A stretch of DNA of 64,000 bases, taken from contig NC_052404.1 of assembly GCF_009389715.1 (NCBI RefSeq), positions 12,515,756-12,579,755 of the forward strand. The letters run 5' to 3'. The stretch's first letter is position 1; each line of letters opens with the position of its first letter. This DNA is from Phoenix dactylifera. Taxonomy: Eukaryota; Streptophyta; Magnoliopsida; Arecales; Arecaceae. Shown here in pieces: positions 1 through 13,245 of this stretch. A program made the position numbers and the translations under genes. The notes below the pieces were generated by a model that was given only the letters and a program-made list of their open reading frames with translations, had not been told where the DNA came from and made no database searches.

Positions 1-263
1 GAATATGCATCATGTGAGCCTAGGCCATATTGTTTTCGCCAATGTAAAAGAAGGAAATTCTCTCTTTCCCTTTTTTCCCCGCATGATTGGAGGTGCATTG
101 GACTCTTGTAATTTATGATGTGTACTGTTTTTTGGAAGCAAGAAGATTTTTGCCAGCGCAGACTTATCCTTCAAATGGAGAACGTTCTGCTGACTGTATT
201 ACTTTTTATTACTTTCCAATCATGTGTGTCATCATGATAACATGTGTGTCATGCTTCTTTTAG

Positions 264-323
264 GTCCTAGTGACTGGTTCATTGCACCTCGTGGGGGATG
301 TGTTGAGATTGATCAAGAAGTGA
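264..323 (+). CDS. Folylpolyglutamate synthase, terminal exon only (gene starts outside the window)
   Basis: A short exon follows a TTTTAG acceptor ending at 263 and reads VLVTGSLHLVGDVLRLIKK before a TGA at 321-323. This matches the conserved C-terminus of eukaryotic folylpolyglutamate synthases (FPGS; DFB/DFC/DFD in Arabidopsis), where the VTGSLHLVGDVL stretch closes the Mur-ligase-like C-terminal domain. These enzymes add gamma-linked glutamates to folates in an ATP-dependent reaction, which retains folates in plastid, mitochondrion or cytosol. Bases 1-263 read as intron; I found no other convincing exon in them. The compartment cannot be judged because the N-terminus is missing. Identity rests on about 19 residues, but these are very characteristic. 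Confidence 0.8.
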   Translation, partial: VLVTGSLHLVGDVLRLIKK

Positions 324-1815
324 AACAAAAATTCTTCATTTGATTAATTGAGAATCAATTCAGGTGGGTTGAAAGTACCTGGTGGCTGCTGGCTGTTTGT
401 CCAAATGAAATGTCAATGGAGATCAAAAGGAAATTCTTATGGCCTTCCAGGTCATCGCTCTGTTGCAAAACAGTGTTGTCAGAAAGGATGCTTGGAATTT
501 TCAGGTTAAGGAGGCCTGCCAATATAATTATGTTTCGTATTCTGTATTTGAAAAAGATTGATTTGACATGGTACTGCCACATTTTTTTTCCCTTATTGAT
601 GCTTAAAATTATTGATACATTTCCAATATCTTCTGCCTATGGTCAATATCATGCCAAGCAAATAATCTGGGAACTGATTGCATTGGGGTCATCAGGATTC
701 ATGCCTTTTTGTTGCATGGGGAGTATAAAGAAAAAGCGCATGTACAGGCGGAAAAGAGAACATGAAGTTATGGGACTCATCATTCATATTTCAGTTGCTT
801 TGTTAAGGTATCCGTATCCCGAGGCAACACGATCGATCAGGTAGCACCGATGGCCTGTGATGGCACCTCTTCTAACATTCATGGCGGAGTGGGTGCTTTT
901 TTTTCAGCCTGGGTCTGACGTGGGTTTCGACGTGGATGACATGGTGAGATTTGGCGTGGTTTAGACTCTCAAAGCAGACTATCACGGCCGAAAGCAATTT
1001 CATGGTGGACGTAGTTAAATTAACTAACTATTATTTATTTATTTATTTATTTTTTGTTTTTGTGGTTTGGGGTGTGGACCAGCGTATGTAAAGTGGTTCC
1101 TCTCGACAACCGGAACCTGACAGCGTTTCACGTTCCTGTATCAACAGCCGATCATCCCCGATCCCTGTTTCTTCGCTGGCCGTGATGGTTAATAACTTCA
1201 TCCAACCTGGCCTTGCTGGTGATGGTTATCTTCTGTCTTCGTTCGGTAGGTGGTGCCCTGATCAAGTCTTGCCCTGCGGCATTTCACCTAACCATCATCC
1301 ACCGTCGGTTCTTCCATCCGTTTTCGCCGGGCGGCTTACGCGTCTGCTGACCTGTATTTTTTTTTTCTCCCGTGGACCCGCATGTTACGCCCTCACCGAC
1401 CACGTTATTAATCATCCCAAACGAGCGATAAGGATAAACTATTAACCCTCTTAGCTTGAGCCTTGAGGTTCACAGCGTTGACAAAAAGAATCCCCTAATC
1501 AAAGTCACAGACCGACGGAGGGTTAAGCCTCTACCTTCCGTGGATCGGACGGAGACGTAGTATCAGAAGCTTCGCTTCCCTTATTCAAGATTCTGTCCCG
1601 ATTCGACCCCCGCCCCCTAATTGTCTCGTCCGCCGGACGGACGCTTTTCGAGCTGGTTACGGAACCGGAGGACGCGGAGGAGAACACAGATATCTTCTTT
1701 CTTTCTTCCTGTCTTTCTTCCTCTCCGTCCGTCCTCGTTGTCTCGTCTAGGGTTCTTCACCTTCTTCTTCGGTTAAAAAAGAAAAGACAAAAAGAGAGAA
1801 AAAAAAGAAGGGTCG
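324..1815 (+). promoter_or_regulatory. FPGS 3' UTR, then ATG1 promoter and 5' UTR
   Basis: The first few hundred bases after the FPGS stop should be its 3' UTR and are AT-rich. From about 1100 GC content rises towards the ATG1 start. The stretch 1690-1800 is strongly pyrimidine-rich (repeated CTTTCTT, CTTCTTC) with one TAGGGTT telo-box-like motif near 1748, a typical plant 5' leader. No clear TATA box or conserved ORF was seen. Translated frames at 410-844 and 1182-1445 show no family motif. Confidence 0.5.
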
Positions 1816-4800
1816 ATGGCGAGCCCCAGCAGCAGAGGAGGAGCAGGAGGAGGAGGAGGAGGTCGGGTCGTTGGGGAGTACGTGATCGTGCGGCGGATCG
1901 GGTCGGGGGCGTTCTCGGAGGTGTGGCTGGGGCGGCACCGGGTTCGGGGGACGGAGGTGGCCGTTAAGGAGATCGTCATGGAGCGCATGGGCAAGAAGCT
2001 CCAGGAGAGCCTCCTCTCCGAGGTCTTCTTCCTTAGAAAGATCAACCACCCCAACGTCATCGCCCTTCACGACTTCATCCAGGTCGGTTTCTTCCCTTCC
2101 CTCCTCCTCCTCCTCTTCTTCTTATCCGCTTTCGTTTTCTTTGTCGGTGGTTCTTCTTCTTCTTCTTCTTCTTCTTTTCCGCGTTAGCTAGTTCTTAGAC
2201 ATCTTGTTTCGCGATAGTTCAGATTCTTTCATCTTTCTTTATCTTGTATCAGTTCTTCAAAGTGAAGATATGACATTGGTTGGGAAGGCAGAATTGCACC
2301 GTTAGATATGAGTTCCTTTTCTTCTTCGTAGTATGGAAATTAGATTGTACTGTTAAGGGGCTTTTTGGATGCCCTACCTGCTTATCAATGTGATTTAGTG
2401 CACATGAGGGTGAATTGACAATCAGACGAGGAATCATGGGGAAACATGAGGGGTCAATTCGTTAGATTCCAAGATTCTATGAATTTGAGATACGGAAATT
2501 GCCATTTTAGATGGTTGCTGGTATTCCAAAAATTTTGAACGGGAGAATGATGGCTCCTACTGATTCTTTACACTATTACCATGCATCATTGATAGGTATT
2601 CAGCTCTCTAATAATCATCCATTTGTGTGGATAAGGTTGCTGATTTTGCTTAGCAGGACCCAATATTGACTTTCAGGCCCTTTTCTCATTGTTTTTCTTA
2701 ATTAAAAAAATAAGAGAAAAGGAGAGTTTGTAGTGTTGTTTGCTAAGGATGGAATGTTATCGAATGAAATTAGAGCAGGGATTTGAGCAGTTGGAAAATA
2801 TACTCCATTTACTTTTGCTACCTGACTATTAGTGTATGTATAAGAAGTGAACAGTCAGTATATTTTTAATGATTGCATCCAGAAAAGCTTACAATTACCG
2901 GATAGTTTTAGAGATTTTGACCCCTTAGGTTTGTGTTGGTGAATTGCTAATCAAAGTTCAAGGGCTTAGTGGGTTGATGAAACTAGTGTGTAGAAGCCTG
3001 TCTAGCTGGAATGATGGAGATACATTGTGGATGATAAGGTTTAGGAATAAAGGGAATCAAAATGACTAATTATTTTGTTTGTTTTCATGGGGATGACACT
3101 TCGATAGAAATTTGAACACATTTAATTATTCTAGTCTTGGGTTTTGGAGGTGTTTGTTCGCTTTCTAGGTACGAGAGGTGCTGGACCAAGTTATTAGCTG
3201 GACCAATTTGTGGGCATGCCACCAGTTCAAACCAGAAAGGATAGAGAAGTCTTAGTAGGTCCTACTGTCTTGAACCTTCAAGGACTTCCACTACTAAGAT
3301 GCTACTCACTTGGAGAATAGTTCCTAAGGAACTAAGCTATGGGGAATAAAAGATAACATCAACTGAAAATAACAGAGGTACAAATATAAAATATGATAAT
3401 GATTCGACAAAAGATCCTTCTCTATGGGTACAACTTAAAATTTATACACGATTTTCTTAACCGCTGGATAGATGTCCGTTTACTAACTTGCCATATGTAT
3501 GTCAGTTTACCACTTTTGGTTTAGATCCCAAGCATTACCTCTAATCTTCACGTTCTAATCCTTGGTAATTGCCCACTGATTGTTCGATTTTGTTTTACCC
3601 AATACCTTTCTCTAGGCCAAAAATTAAATATTCAGATTTTGCTCTAAGTATCTTGTGCTAGGCCGATCTCTAAGCTGATTGCTTTAGCTACTCAATCCAA
3701 CATCTGGTTGCTTAGTATGCACATCGGTTTTCCTCTATACCTTAGTACTCAGCCTGATATCTAGCACTTTGGTGTTGATTAGCAGCCTTCTGCGCTCGGC
3801 ATGTTATTCCGATGCTCGGCCTATCCGTTGCACCTTAATGCTTGGCTTACTTTTCGTTATCAGGAACAAGGCCCCCTTTCATCATTACTCAGCTTTCTCT
3901 AGTACCGGCATGTGGCCTTTACTCAGTCGGCCGTTGAACTTCCACTATCGGTTAGACAGAGGTATAGAGGGATGAACGTATAGTCAAAGATGTCTTCAAT
4001 TCAAATTAAATTCAGAGAATAATATAGAGATGCAGATTCAGAATATCTTGTGATTGTCACGTGTTAGTGATACCTCAGCAATCAAGAAAAGTGTTACTTG
4101 GACTACTTGATGCAGGAGCTTAAGCATTGAGAGTGATGGATGTACATGAGGCTTGGTAGAGATGACTTGAATTTTGTATTCCCATTGGCACATGGTTGTA
4201 GTGGTGGCAAGGAGCAAGGTGATGGAGAACCAAATGGGATGGCATCCTTATATGAAGCACAAGCCAAAGATGGTTCAATTACATAGGAATGGATTCAATT
4301 TGAGAATTTACAATCTGAGAAGAAGATATAGAAAATTTATACTGGCTGGAGGTTTTGAAAATGCTCTCTACTGATGTACAAATTACAATATAATCTTGAT
4401 TAACTAAGAAAGTGCATATTGGTTATGGATTTTTCCTTTGATTAAAGCAATATCTTAGAGAGGAAGAGTGCTTCTTATATCATAACAATCTTGCTTAATT
4501 ATATTTGTTTATATATTTGCCCATCTTGTTATTCTAGGCCTCTGGGAGGATATATCTCATATTGGAGTACTGCAGAGGTGGTGATCTATCTAAGTATATA
4601 CAGCGCCATGGAAGAGTTCCGGAAGCAACTGCAAAGCATTTCATGAGACAGCTAGGTACAATTAGCTTGGGTTTTGGAAATATTTAATATCTTTACACAT
4701 ATGTCTTTACGTTGCATGCTACTAACCCAAAATTCTAATTTATTTTCTTATAATGTTTTGCTCTTCTTCAGCTGCTGGTTTGCAGGTCCTTCGTGAGAAT

Positions 4801-7800
4801 AATGTTATTCATCGGGATCTAAAGCCACAGGCTTGTTCCACCTTTCTCTACTGTATATATTTGTTTGTTGATGTCTAATCTCCATCTTTCATAGTCACTG
4901 TGGTAACCTATGTCCAGCCTATTCAAGGGCAAAGTATGAAAATTTCTGGAAGCTTGCATTTACTTCTTGATTCCCTATGGTAACATCCCCACATTATAGT
5001 ACTCTTTCTTGCAAGCTGTTTTCTAGTTCATTCAAAATGAAGAAAGGTTTTTGTTCATTGGAGGCTTGCCTTCTGAATTTCATGCAAAGGATTTAGGGGC
5101 TTACACTGGTTGGGTGAACACAACAGTTCTTTTACAGTATCGCAGATTATAATATCAATTTGAGGTGCACAACATCTTTCTCAAAATAATCTGCATTGTC
5201 AATGCGAATGCTTGAATCTGCGGTGATCATTGTAGGGCAGTAGGAGATGAATGTACTGCCTAGTCTCATGGGAGAAAAACATAAATAATGTTGATTAAAT
5301 TGAGAAAGTTGTAAAGGCATATATTATAATTAATTTTATGGTCATTTTTTTCTTGGATGGTGACAAACTGTGAAATACTTGTGTATTTTTTACTTAAGGA
5401 ATCAGGTTCTTTGTGAAAGTGTTGAAGGATGGGATCAAAGAACTACCAATAGATAACAATTCTGAAGAAGTTCTTGATTGAAATTTGGTGAAGAAGACAA
5501 CTTTGGGAGAAAAAAATGATAATTCCATGATTGAAGGCATTGATAATCTCTCCTATATGCAAGTTCTCAATAAAGTCTTAGCGATTTCCTTGATTTACAT
5601 TGAATTTTGAAAGTTGAAACTTTTTGGAGGTTGAGCATCAAAGGTTGTTGTGGTTTGTCTAAATTCTTTATCAAAATTAATGTTCATTTAAGCCTTCAAT
5701 ATGTATTGCGTGGTTCGTCTTAGTTATTTATTGAAATTAATCTTTAGTTAAGCCTCCAACAGATTAGGGAAATCCTATCGATTGTTGCTTTCTCTAGACC
5801 TCTAAGAAAAGTATGAAAAAGGCTTGAATGGTTAGATCCCTCCATCACCCTAGAATGAAAGGGGCGATCTCATCGTTCTTGGTCGGTGAAGACGTGTTGT
5901 TAGGTGCTCCATTTTCCATTGAGGCTGAATCTAAACTTGTGCTCGAGAGATAGCTGTCCATAGACCAATAAAGGATATATGAATTCTCGAGAAGAGAGGA
6001 GCTATGTTGGTCCCCCTGGACTGCTTGCATCCCATGAGTGAAATAGAAACTTAGGTCTACATTGGATCTTGCTTATTAATAAATGGCTTTTCATATGTAA
6101 CTTTTAATGTTTTAGTTACATTTAACATCCATTCATTAATAAGTAGTCATTAAGATTTTAAATTTATGATTTTTCATGTGCATGGATTTTTTTACAGGTT
6201 TGTACTTGTATACACAAGCATGTTAAAGCTATTTGAACAACCATCACATACGTTTAAAGCAAAAAACTGCAATATTCCATGCTTGCAATTCTGTATTTTT
6301 CATTTTGAAGTTTGTAAACTTTTTATTTTAATGGCACTTTATATCTTTGTTGACTAATATTCAAGAACCATGTTTTGAAATTACTGGCTTGAAGTGCGAA
6401 CCCTAAATTTTTCTGCTGTGTTCCAAATATCTATGTAAATACCTTTAGCTATGCTATGCTATGCTCCTCCTCACTGTGGAACACTTTTATCCATAGAATA
6501 AAACTCATTGTAATATCTAATAAGTTTTTCAAGTTGTATAACTTGCATTTTGTATATTTTAAGAAGACTAGAAAAAAAGGTTTTATGCTCTTAACAGTAA
6601 TTTTGCTCAAATATAAGCACCATAAACGTTATAATCTGTACTTCATCATTTTCGAGAAAACTCTGAAGTTGATTATTATGTGACAGAATCTACTTCTTTC
6701 AATATCCGATGACAATTCTGTGTTGAAAATTGCAGATTTTGGCTTTGCCAGGTGAGTCTTCTTTATTTTTCAGTTCAGACTATCATATTAAATCCATATG
6801 ATTATTTCATTTTGATTGCTGGAAAGATAATGTGAAATCTGCAGCTGATGCTATTTTCTTTTCATAAAAGCTTCATCATGGGGAAAATAAATAGATCGCC
6901 ATGCAAAGTTAATCTGTCAGTCTTGAGTTGCTAGCCCTGTATTTGCTTATTATAATTGGGGCATATGCTTTCCATGTCAAGAAGTTGTCAACCCTATATC
7001 ATCAACCCAGTGTCCTATATCTCGGGCTATAGTTCTCGTGTTATGCATTATATATCCGGAAAAAAGTTGCTTTGACTGTAGCAAACTGATTGTCTTACTT
7101 TATTATCCCAGCTATCACATAATATGACTTATGACTTGTTTTCCCCCTATATTTATTTTGATGGTTTATTTCACTTGAAATAATTTGACTCTCAGTTTAT
7201 CCCCCCCCCCCTCCCTCTCCCAAAAAACCAGGCAGGGGACCACATAACAATTTGGCAGAAGGAAGGTGCCTGAACAGATGCCTTACATGGATATTCTTAA
7301 AAATATTTACTTTTAATATAATATATGACAATTAGAAAATGATAAGTAAAATGAAGTCAATAAAACTTCTGCATTTATTTCAATGACTTATTGTAATGTG
7401 ACATGATGTATCAGCCAGTAAAAACCATGATTTTTTCTAGCAGGTTATAAAATGCTTTTTATTAGTTCTCTAAAACAAAAATAGCTTTAAGTTAATGAAA
7501 TTAGCAACATTACAAAATGTCAAATAATCAATACAAAATTTGAACTAATAAATTAAACAAGAATAAGCGAAACTCTTTAGTTACAGATGAGGTGTTTGAG
7601 ACTAATGAAAAGGATGGGTATTCATAATGGGCCATGACATGCCAAGTACACCAAGTTGCTCCACATCCAACCAGCCCGAAAGAGAGTCTAAATTCGATCC
7701 ACCCAAGTGAGCTACTTGGGTGCTCGCTAGGCTGTTTACTTGAATATGGGGATGATTTAAGAATTAGTCAGGCCAATCCAACCACTTGCTCCTTTCAAAC

Positions 7801-9799
7801 TCAGTCTCAGTCGTACCATAATAACTATTACTACTAACAAACTTGAAGCGATGGAGTCTATTTCTGACTTCATACTTGGTTGGAATGCATGGAGTCTATT
7901 TCTGACTTCATCGCATTCATCCATTTTTCGGAGTCGATGTCTAACATCGCTTCGTTGTAGGTCTTGATTTAACCCTTCACTTACGAGGGTTAGATCAAGC
8001 AGGGCTGGTTTTACTACTTTCCTCCGTCTGGTGTCGAAAAGCCGGAAGAAATTGAAATGAAGGGAGCGCCGAACTTCCCTTCGCCTTTCTGCCTGTGAAA
8101 TCCTTTTCTTCTGCTTTTTCCCAACGGTATATCCCCATTCTTGAGTATTGAAGCATATATTAGTTTTAGTTAGGTCCTAAGAGGGGTTGAGCTCAAGCTG
8201 CCACCTTTTAAAAACAGTGGTCCATGGTGACAAAACAAGTTGACCAATTTATGTTATACTAAGTATTCATAGTATAGACAAGATATGCAATTCAATTGGG
8301 GAGATAAGATGGTGATTCTTTCAATTTGCATAACTTGGACTCTCAAAGAAAATAATGATAAAGAAATGAAAATTCGGAAGTAGGGTTTTCATTAATTCAA
8401 TAATAGAATTGATTAAAGCACCTTTTTATATACTAGTGCGATCTGAAGTCCCAAAATCTGAGTCGAATTACTTTTTTAGTTAAAAGATATTAAAATTTTC
8501 CTAAACTAATGACTAGAAGGAATAATCATGGGAAAGCTAAAATTTTCTTGGAGCTAAATCTCAACTTCTAGATAACTTTACCTTCTGTCGTGCCACCTAA
8601 TTCCACCTGGAATGGAAGATACGGGTCGGTCTAAAAGTTTCCTTGAGTTTTTCAAAGGCCTAAACGATCATGAAATAGGGCCATTAGGAGCTTGACAGGA
8701 CTATTGGCAAGCAGTCACATTGTGGATCTCAAATAATTACCTCAATTTCAAAGAAAAAAGACGTGTCGGTAACAGGCGCCATATGTAAAAGTTATGCCTT
8801 CTAGGGTTATGTATGAGCTGGCCTCAGATGTGGCATATCTTGCTCTTGAACCTTGTCCAGACCTACCTGAAGTGGCCAAAATGGTTCACAATAGGTCTGG
8901 TGATCCCCTGGTTCCAATCCCAAGCTCTAAGATGCGATATCTTTCTATATTTTTTACATGCATCATGTTTTCTTTTTTTTGTTCTCCTATTTTCTGTCTA
9001 TTTGTTCTCTTGATTTCAACCAGAACAGTTTAAGATGCCTTAATCAAATGAGTTGTTTTGGTGTCAAACATAGTCATGATGCATTACGAAACTGAAAATT
9101 AAATCTTGATTTCTAGTTGGTGTCTTGCACTTAGTTCCAGTCCTTATAACATGCTTAACATTATCAGTGATGGCAGTTTAGATGTTATAGCGTCCATATA
9201 TTCCATTTTCTTCGATTGTCATTCTGTTTGGATTTTATATGGATCCTCTTATTCGGTAGTGTATGGTTCTTCAACTATCTTTAATGTTTGAACTTTAAAG
9301 CTTATATAGTTGCTTCCTTCCCTTGCAGGTCTCTGCAGCCTCGTGGCCTAGCTGAAACTCTGTGTGGTTCCCCTCTTTACATGGCTCCAGAAGTAATGCA
9401 ATATCAGAAATATGATGCAAAGGTGACACCCATCTCTGACCACGTAAGAATTACCTTCTGCATATTTCTCAACCTAGTCTTTATTCATTTTGTTCTGGAA
9501 AAGCAGGCAGATCTCTGGAGCGTTGGTGTTATCCTATTCCAACTCATAACTGGAAAAACTCCTTTTGATGGAAATAGTCATCCACAGGTTTGGCTATTTA
9601 TATGTTAGCTTGTTATATTAATACAGTTTTCTGGTCTCAATAATGTAGTATTTTTTTCTCAACCAGTTGCTCCAGAACATTGGCAAAGCAAATGTGCTAC
9701 ATTTACTTTCTGATAGCAATTTGAGCCATGATTGCATTGATCTGTGCCAAAAATTACTGCGCCGTAATCCAGGTAAGGATTTCAGATTTTGCTTGAAAA

Positions 9800-9833
<34 letters not shown>

Positions 9834-12800
9834 GCATTATGCAAACCATATCTAATACTAGCTTTGATGGTATTATTGATATTGTTGCCTTCACTGCAGT
9901 TATTGGTTTTAGTGAGAGTATATGAGAATCATCTAATGTTTAGTGCCTAAAGTAAAAGTAGGCAAAAGAATGAAAAGGAAAAAACAGCTTGCAGAAAAAA
10001 ATTAAACCAAGAAGTGTGCAGGAGGCACACAAGTAGGAACTTAGAAATATTGAATTAGAAGTGTGCATGAAGCGTGCATCTAGGAATCAAAAACATATAT
10101 TTTTCACTTAATTTTATGGTAAGATGTAGAATCAAATTCTAAAACAGAAGTTGCTTTTGTTGGAGTGATCTAGCAGTCTGATGCTTATAAACATCAAATG
10201 TAGGAGCAAAATTTTAGCATACGAAAGGCATTTGTATAGAAGATTCCAACTGTTCAATCATAGTTATTCTTTTTCCCCGATATAAATTTGGCCCATGGTT
10301 ACTTGAAGTGGGATCAGATGGAGGACTGGATTTGGCTGTGGATTCATGGAAGCACCTCTTAGGAAAAAAACTGACAGTAAGCAAGTACTTAGGAGGTGTG
10401 TGTGGGATCAAGATTCTAAAGAGATCCCAAAGCAGTTAGGCACCCAAGTAAAAGTATCTTGCTGCTAACATTTCGTTTTGTACCTTTTTTCCCTTTTTAA
10501 GTGTTAGTTTCTACCTAGAAGGGGGCATGGGTACTTTTATGAACTATATGTAGACAAAATGATAAAAGCTTATAATTGTTGGTGTAAACAATTTTTTTAT
10601 GATTTATTTAATCAATATGATCACCAACCTTATGACATTTGTGTCTTTTCAGAGTCTATCTTCCAACTTCCAGGCAATAATATATTCTGTACATAGAAAT
10701 GTGCATACAAACTTTCATTTTAATGATCTTTATACAAAACCACAGACCTCTGGCTTGTCTTGTCACTATCAGCTTTCATCTTCTTCTCATGGGTCATTTT
10801 ATATATCTGCTCCTGTAGTATTGGAAGGTAATTTTTTTGTTGTTTACCTTGCAAATTCACTATTCGTTGTTGGCCCGACACATACCAACAATCTTTCTGC
10901 AAACAATTGTTGGAAAGTTGAAGGTGTATCATATCGATGGCATAGAACTCCCATGAATTCTTTGGGCAAGCAACGTTTGATCTTCAATATTGGTGCGATG
11001 GCATTGTATGACATTTGTAAATGTATGAGTCATTTTTAGGTTTTGATCGTACTAAGGGTTGCAAATGGGTTTTGGATGTCTTTTGTTGGATATCTTGTGT
11101 TATGGTTCATTTGTAAAGTGCTGTGAGACAACTTCCAGTTGAGAATTGCTTCTCTCAGTCATTTTCTTTTATAGGGTTAACTTCAAGATTCGTTCAGTGA
11201 GAACGAAGAAAGGGGTAATATAGAAAAGAGTTGATATGTCAGATTCTTTGTACCAAGAATTAATCAGTTTGGGCTGTGGCTGTGGGTGAGGAGGAAGAGA
11301 ATGATGGGCTACACATTGATATGAGGCAGTTGCAGGTTTAATGTTTTTTTGTAGTTCAGATTTTTCCCTCCCTTTTGTCAGTAAAAGCTCCCTAATTAGT
11401 GTCAAACAAACATCATGCTAGCTGCATCTGCCTAAACTGAAGAGAGGAGTTTGGGTTTAGATTTAGAGAGTCATTATTTTAGTATAATTTTATTTTAAGA
11501 GTTGCACATGTTTTTCAAGGTACCTTGTGGCAGGTAGCATTTCCATTACTATTTCTTTGGAGTTTCTAGATCTGAATTGGTTACGACAGGACTGCTATTG
11601 GTCAGTCATTTATATCCTTACTAAGGTTTTGGTTGTTTGGAACAAAGGGTCAATATCAATTATTATTGGCAAACTTTGAACATTCTTTAGAGTTCATGTC
11701 CATGAAATCCTGTAAATGGATGTTTATACATTCTAAAGCAGGAACTTCTGAATAAATTCTTCAATTCATTTAAATTCTTTTGGTGTAGACATACTAAGCC
11801 TGTAGCCATGATGTTAATTATCCTACATTGTAGTTATTTTAAAAAAAATCCATGTTCATAATGCATGATATTTTATTTTCTTTTTTCTCTTGATGGAAAA
11901 AAAATCTTTCTTGTTTCTTTCTTACATAAGATATTATCATGTGCATCAAGCTGAATGTTGTTTTATTATAAAGTTCTGAGTCTTTAAGCTGAGATAAACT
12001 TCTTTGCATTCACTGAGTTTGGAATCTTTCACATTAATTATCTAGTACAGAATTGTTTTTTTCTTTTGACTTTTTTGTATACGGAGCATCTTTGGTTGTC
12101 TTGCATCAAATTTGGAATTTCATGATCTAGGTCAATACTAAGCATTGTAAGTCATTGAAATTAAGTTTTTAGGACTTCGCACATGCAGATAGCTTGCTAC
12201 GGAGTTTTCAAAGCATTGATTTTTTGGAGTCCTGTGATGCATGCAAGTCCAGCTACTTGGAAATTTATGTTTTTGTTCCTACCTGTGCCTTTATTGTGAA
12301 ATAGGATATTTCTTTGATATATCCCAGATGATATCCTCTGAGGATTCAGATTATAATATTAAGCCCACTCGTTCTATCTCATATATGGGTTATGGTAAGG
12401 TTGAACAGTTGCAAAGAGGGTAATGGGGAGGGTGAATATTATATCTTGAAGGCTTTATGAAGGTTTTTATCTTGTGGCATCAGGATTTCCTAGCACCCTA
12501 CTGTTGAAGAGTCCATCGACCATTACAGATTTGATGTGGTCCAGTTCTGAGAAATGACTTGTAGTCAAGTTTGATCAGAGTTATTTTGTGCGAGTTTTTG
12601 CAAGATTGAGGTGGATGTCCCTTTGAGGGTTCTGCGGTTTTGTATATAGTGGGGGCTGCTTGAGGCGCAAGCATTAATACAGGACCAACAATGTATTTTC
12701 CATTTTTGGGTGAGTTCTTGCAAGATCGAGGTGATCATGAAGTAGTTTTTATTGATGATAGCGATGCATGTCCATGAGATGAGGGGAAGCTGGGAAGTGG

Positions 12801-13193
12801 CCATGGGTCTGGAGCTGAATCACATTGTTGGTTGTGTGATTTATTGTGCTGGGAGTCTTCCATTCTTTATGCTTCCCTTTTCAATGAAGAGGGGGAACTC
12901 CTTTTAGAATTCTTTACACGATTTTTCAATGATGTGTAAAAGAATGACCGACAACCTGGCTCTTGTAGTAAGTGGATTCCATCAAGTGATGATTCACAGA
13001 TCTCAAAGGTTTTGTTTCATAAATTGATTTTGCTGTCTTCTTTCGCTAACTGATGTCTGACCAGATGTATACTGATCTTATTTGACCTCAAAGCAGACTC
13101 AGATTTGGGAAATATTGTTGTGTGTGTGTGTGCATGTGTGCACGTGTTTGCGTATGCGTGTGCATGTGTGTGCACATGTATGCATTTGTGTGC

Positions 13194-13245
<52 letters not shown>

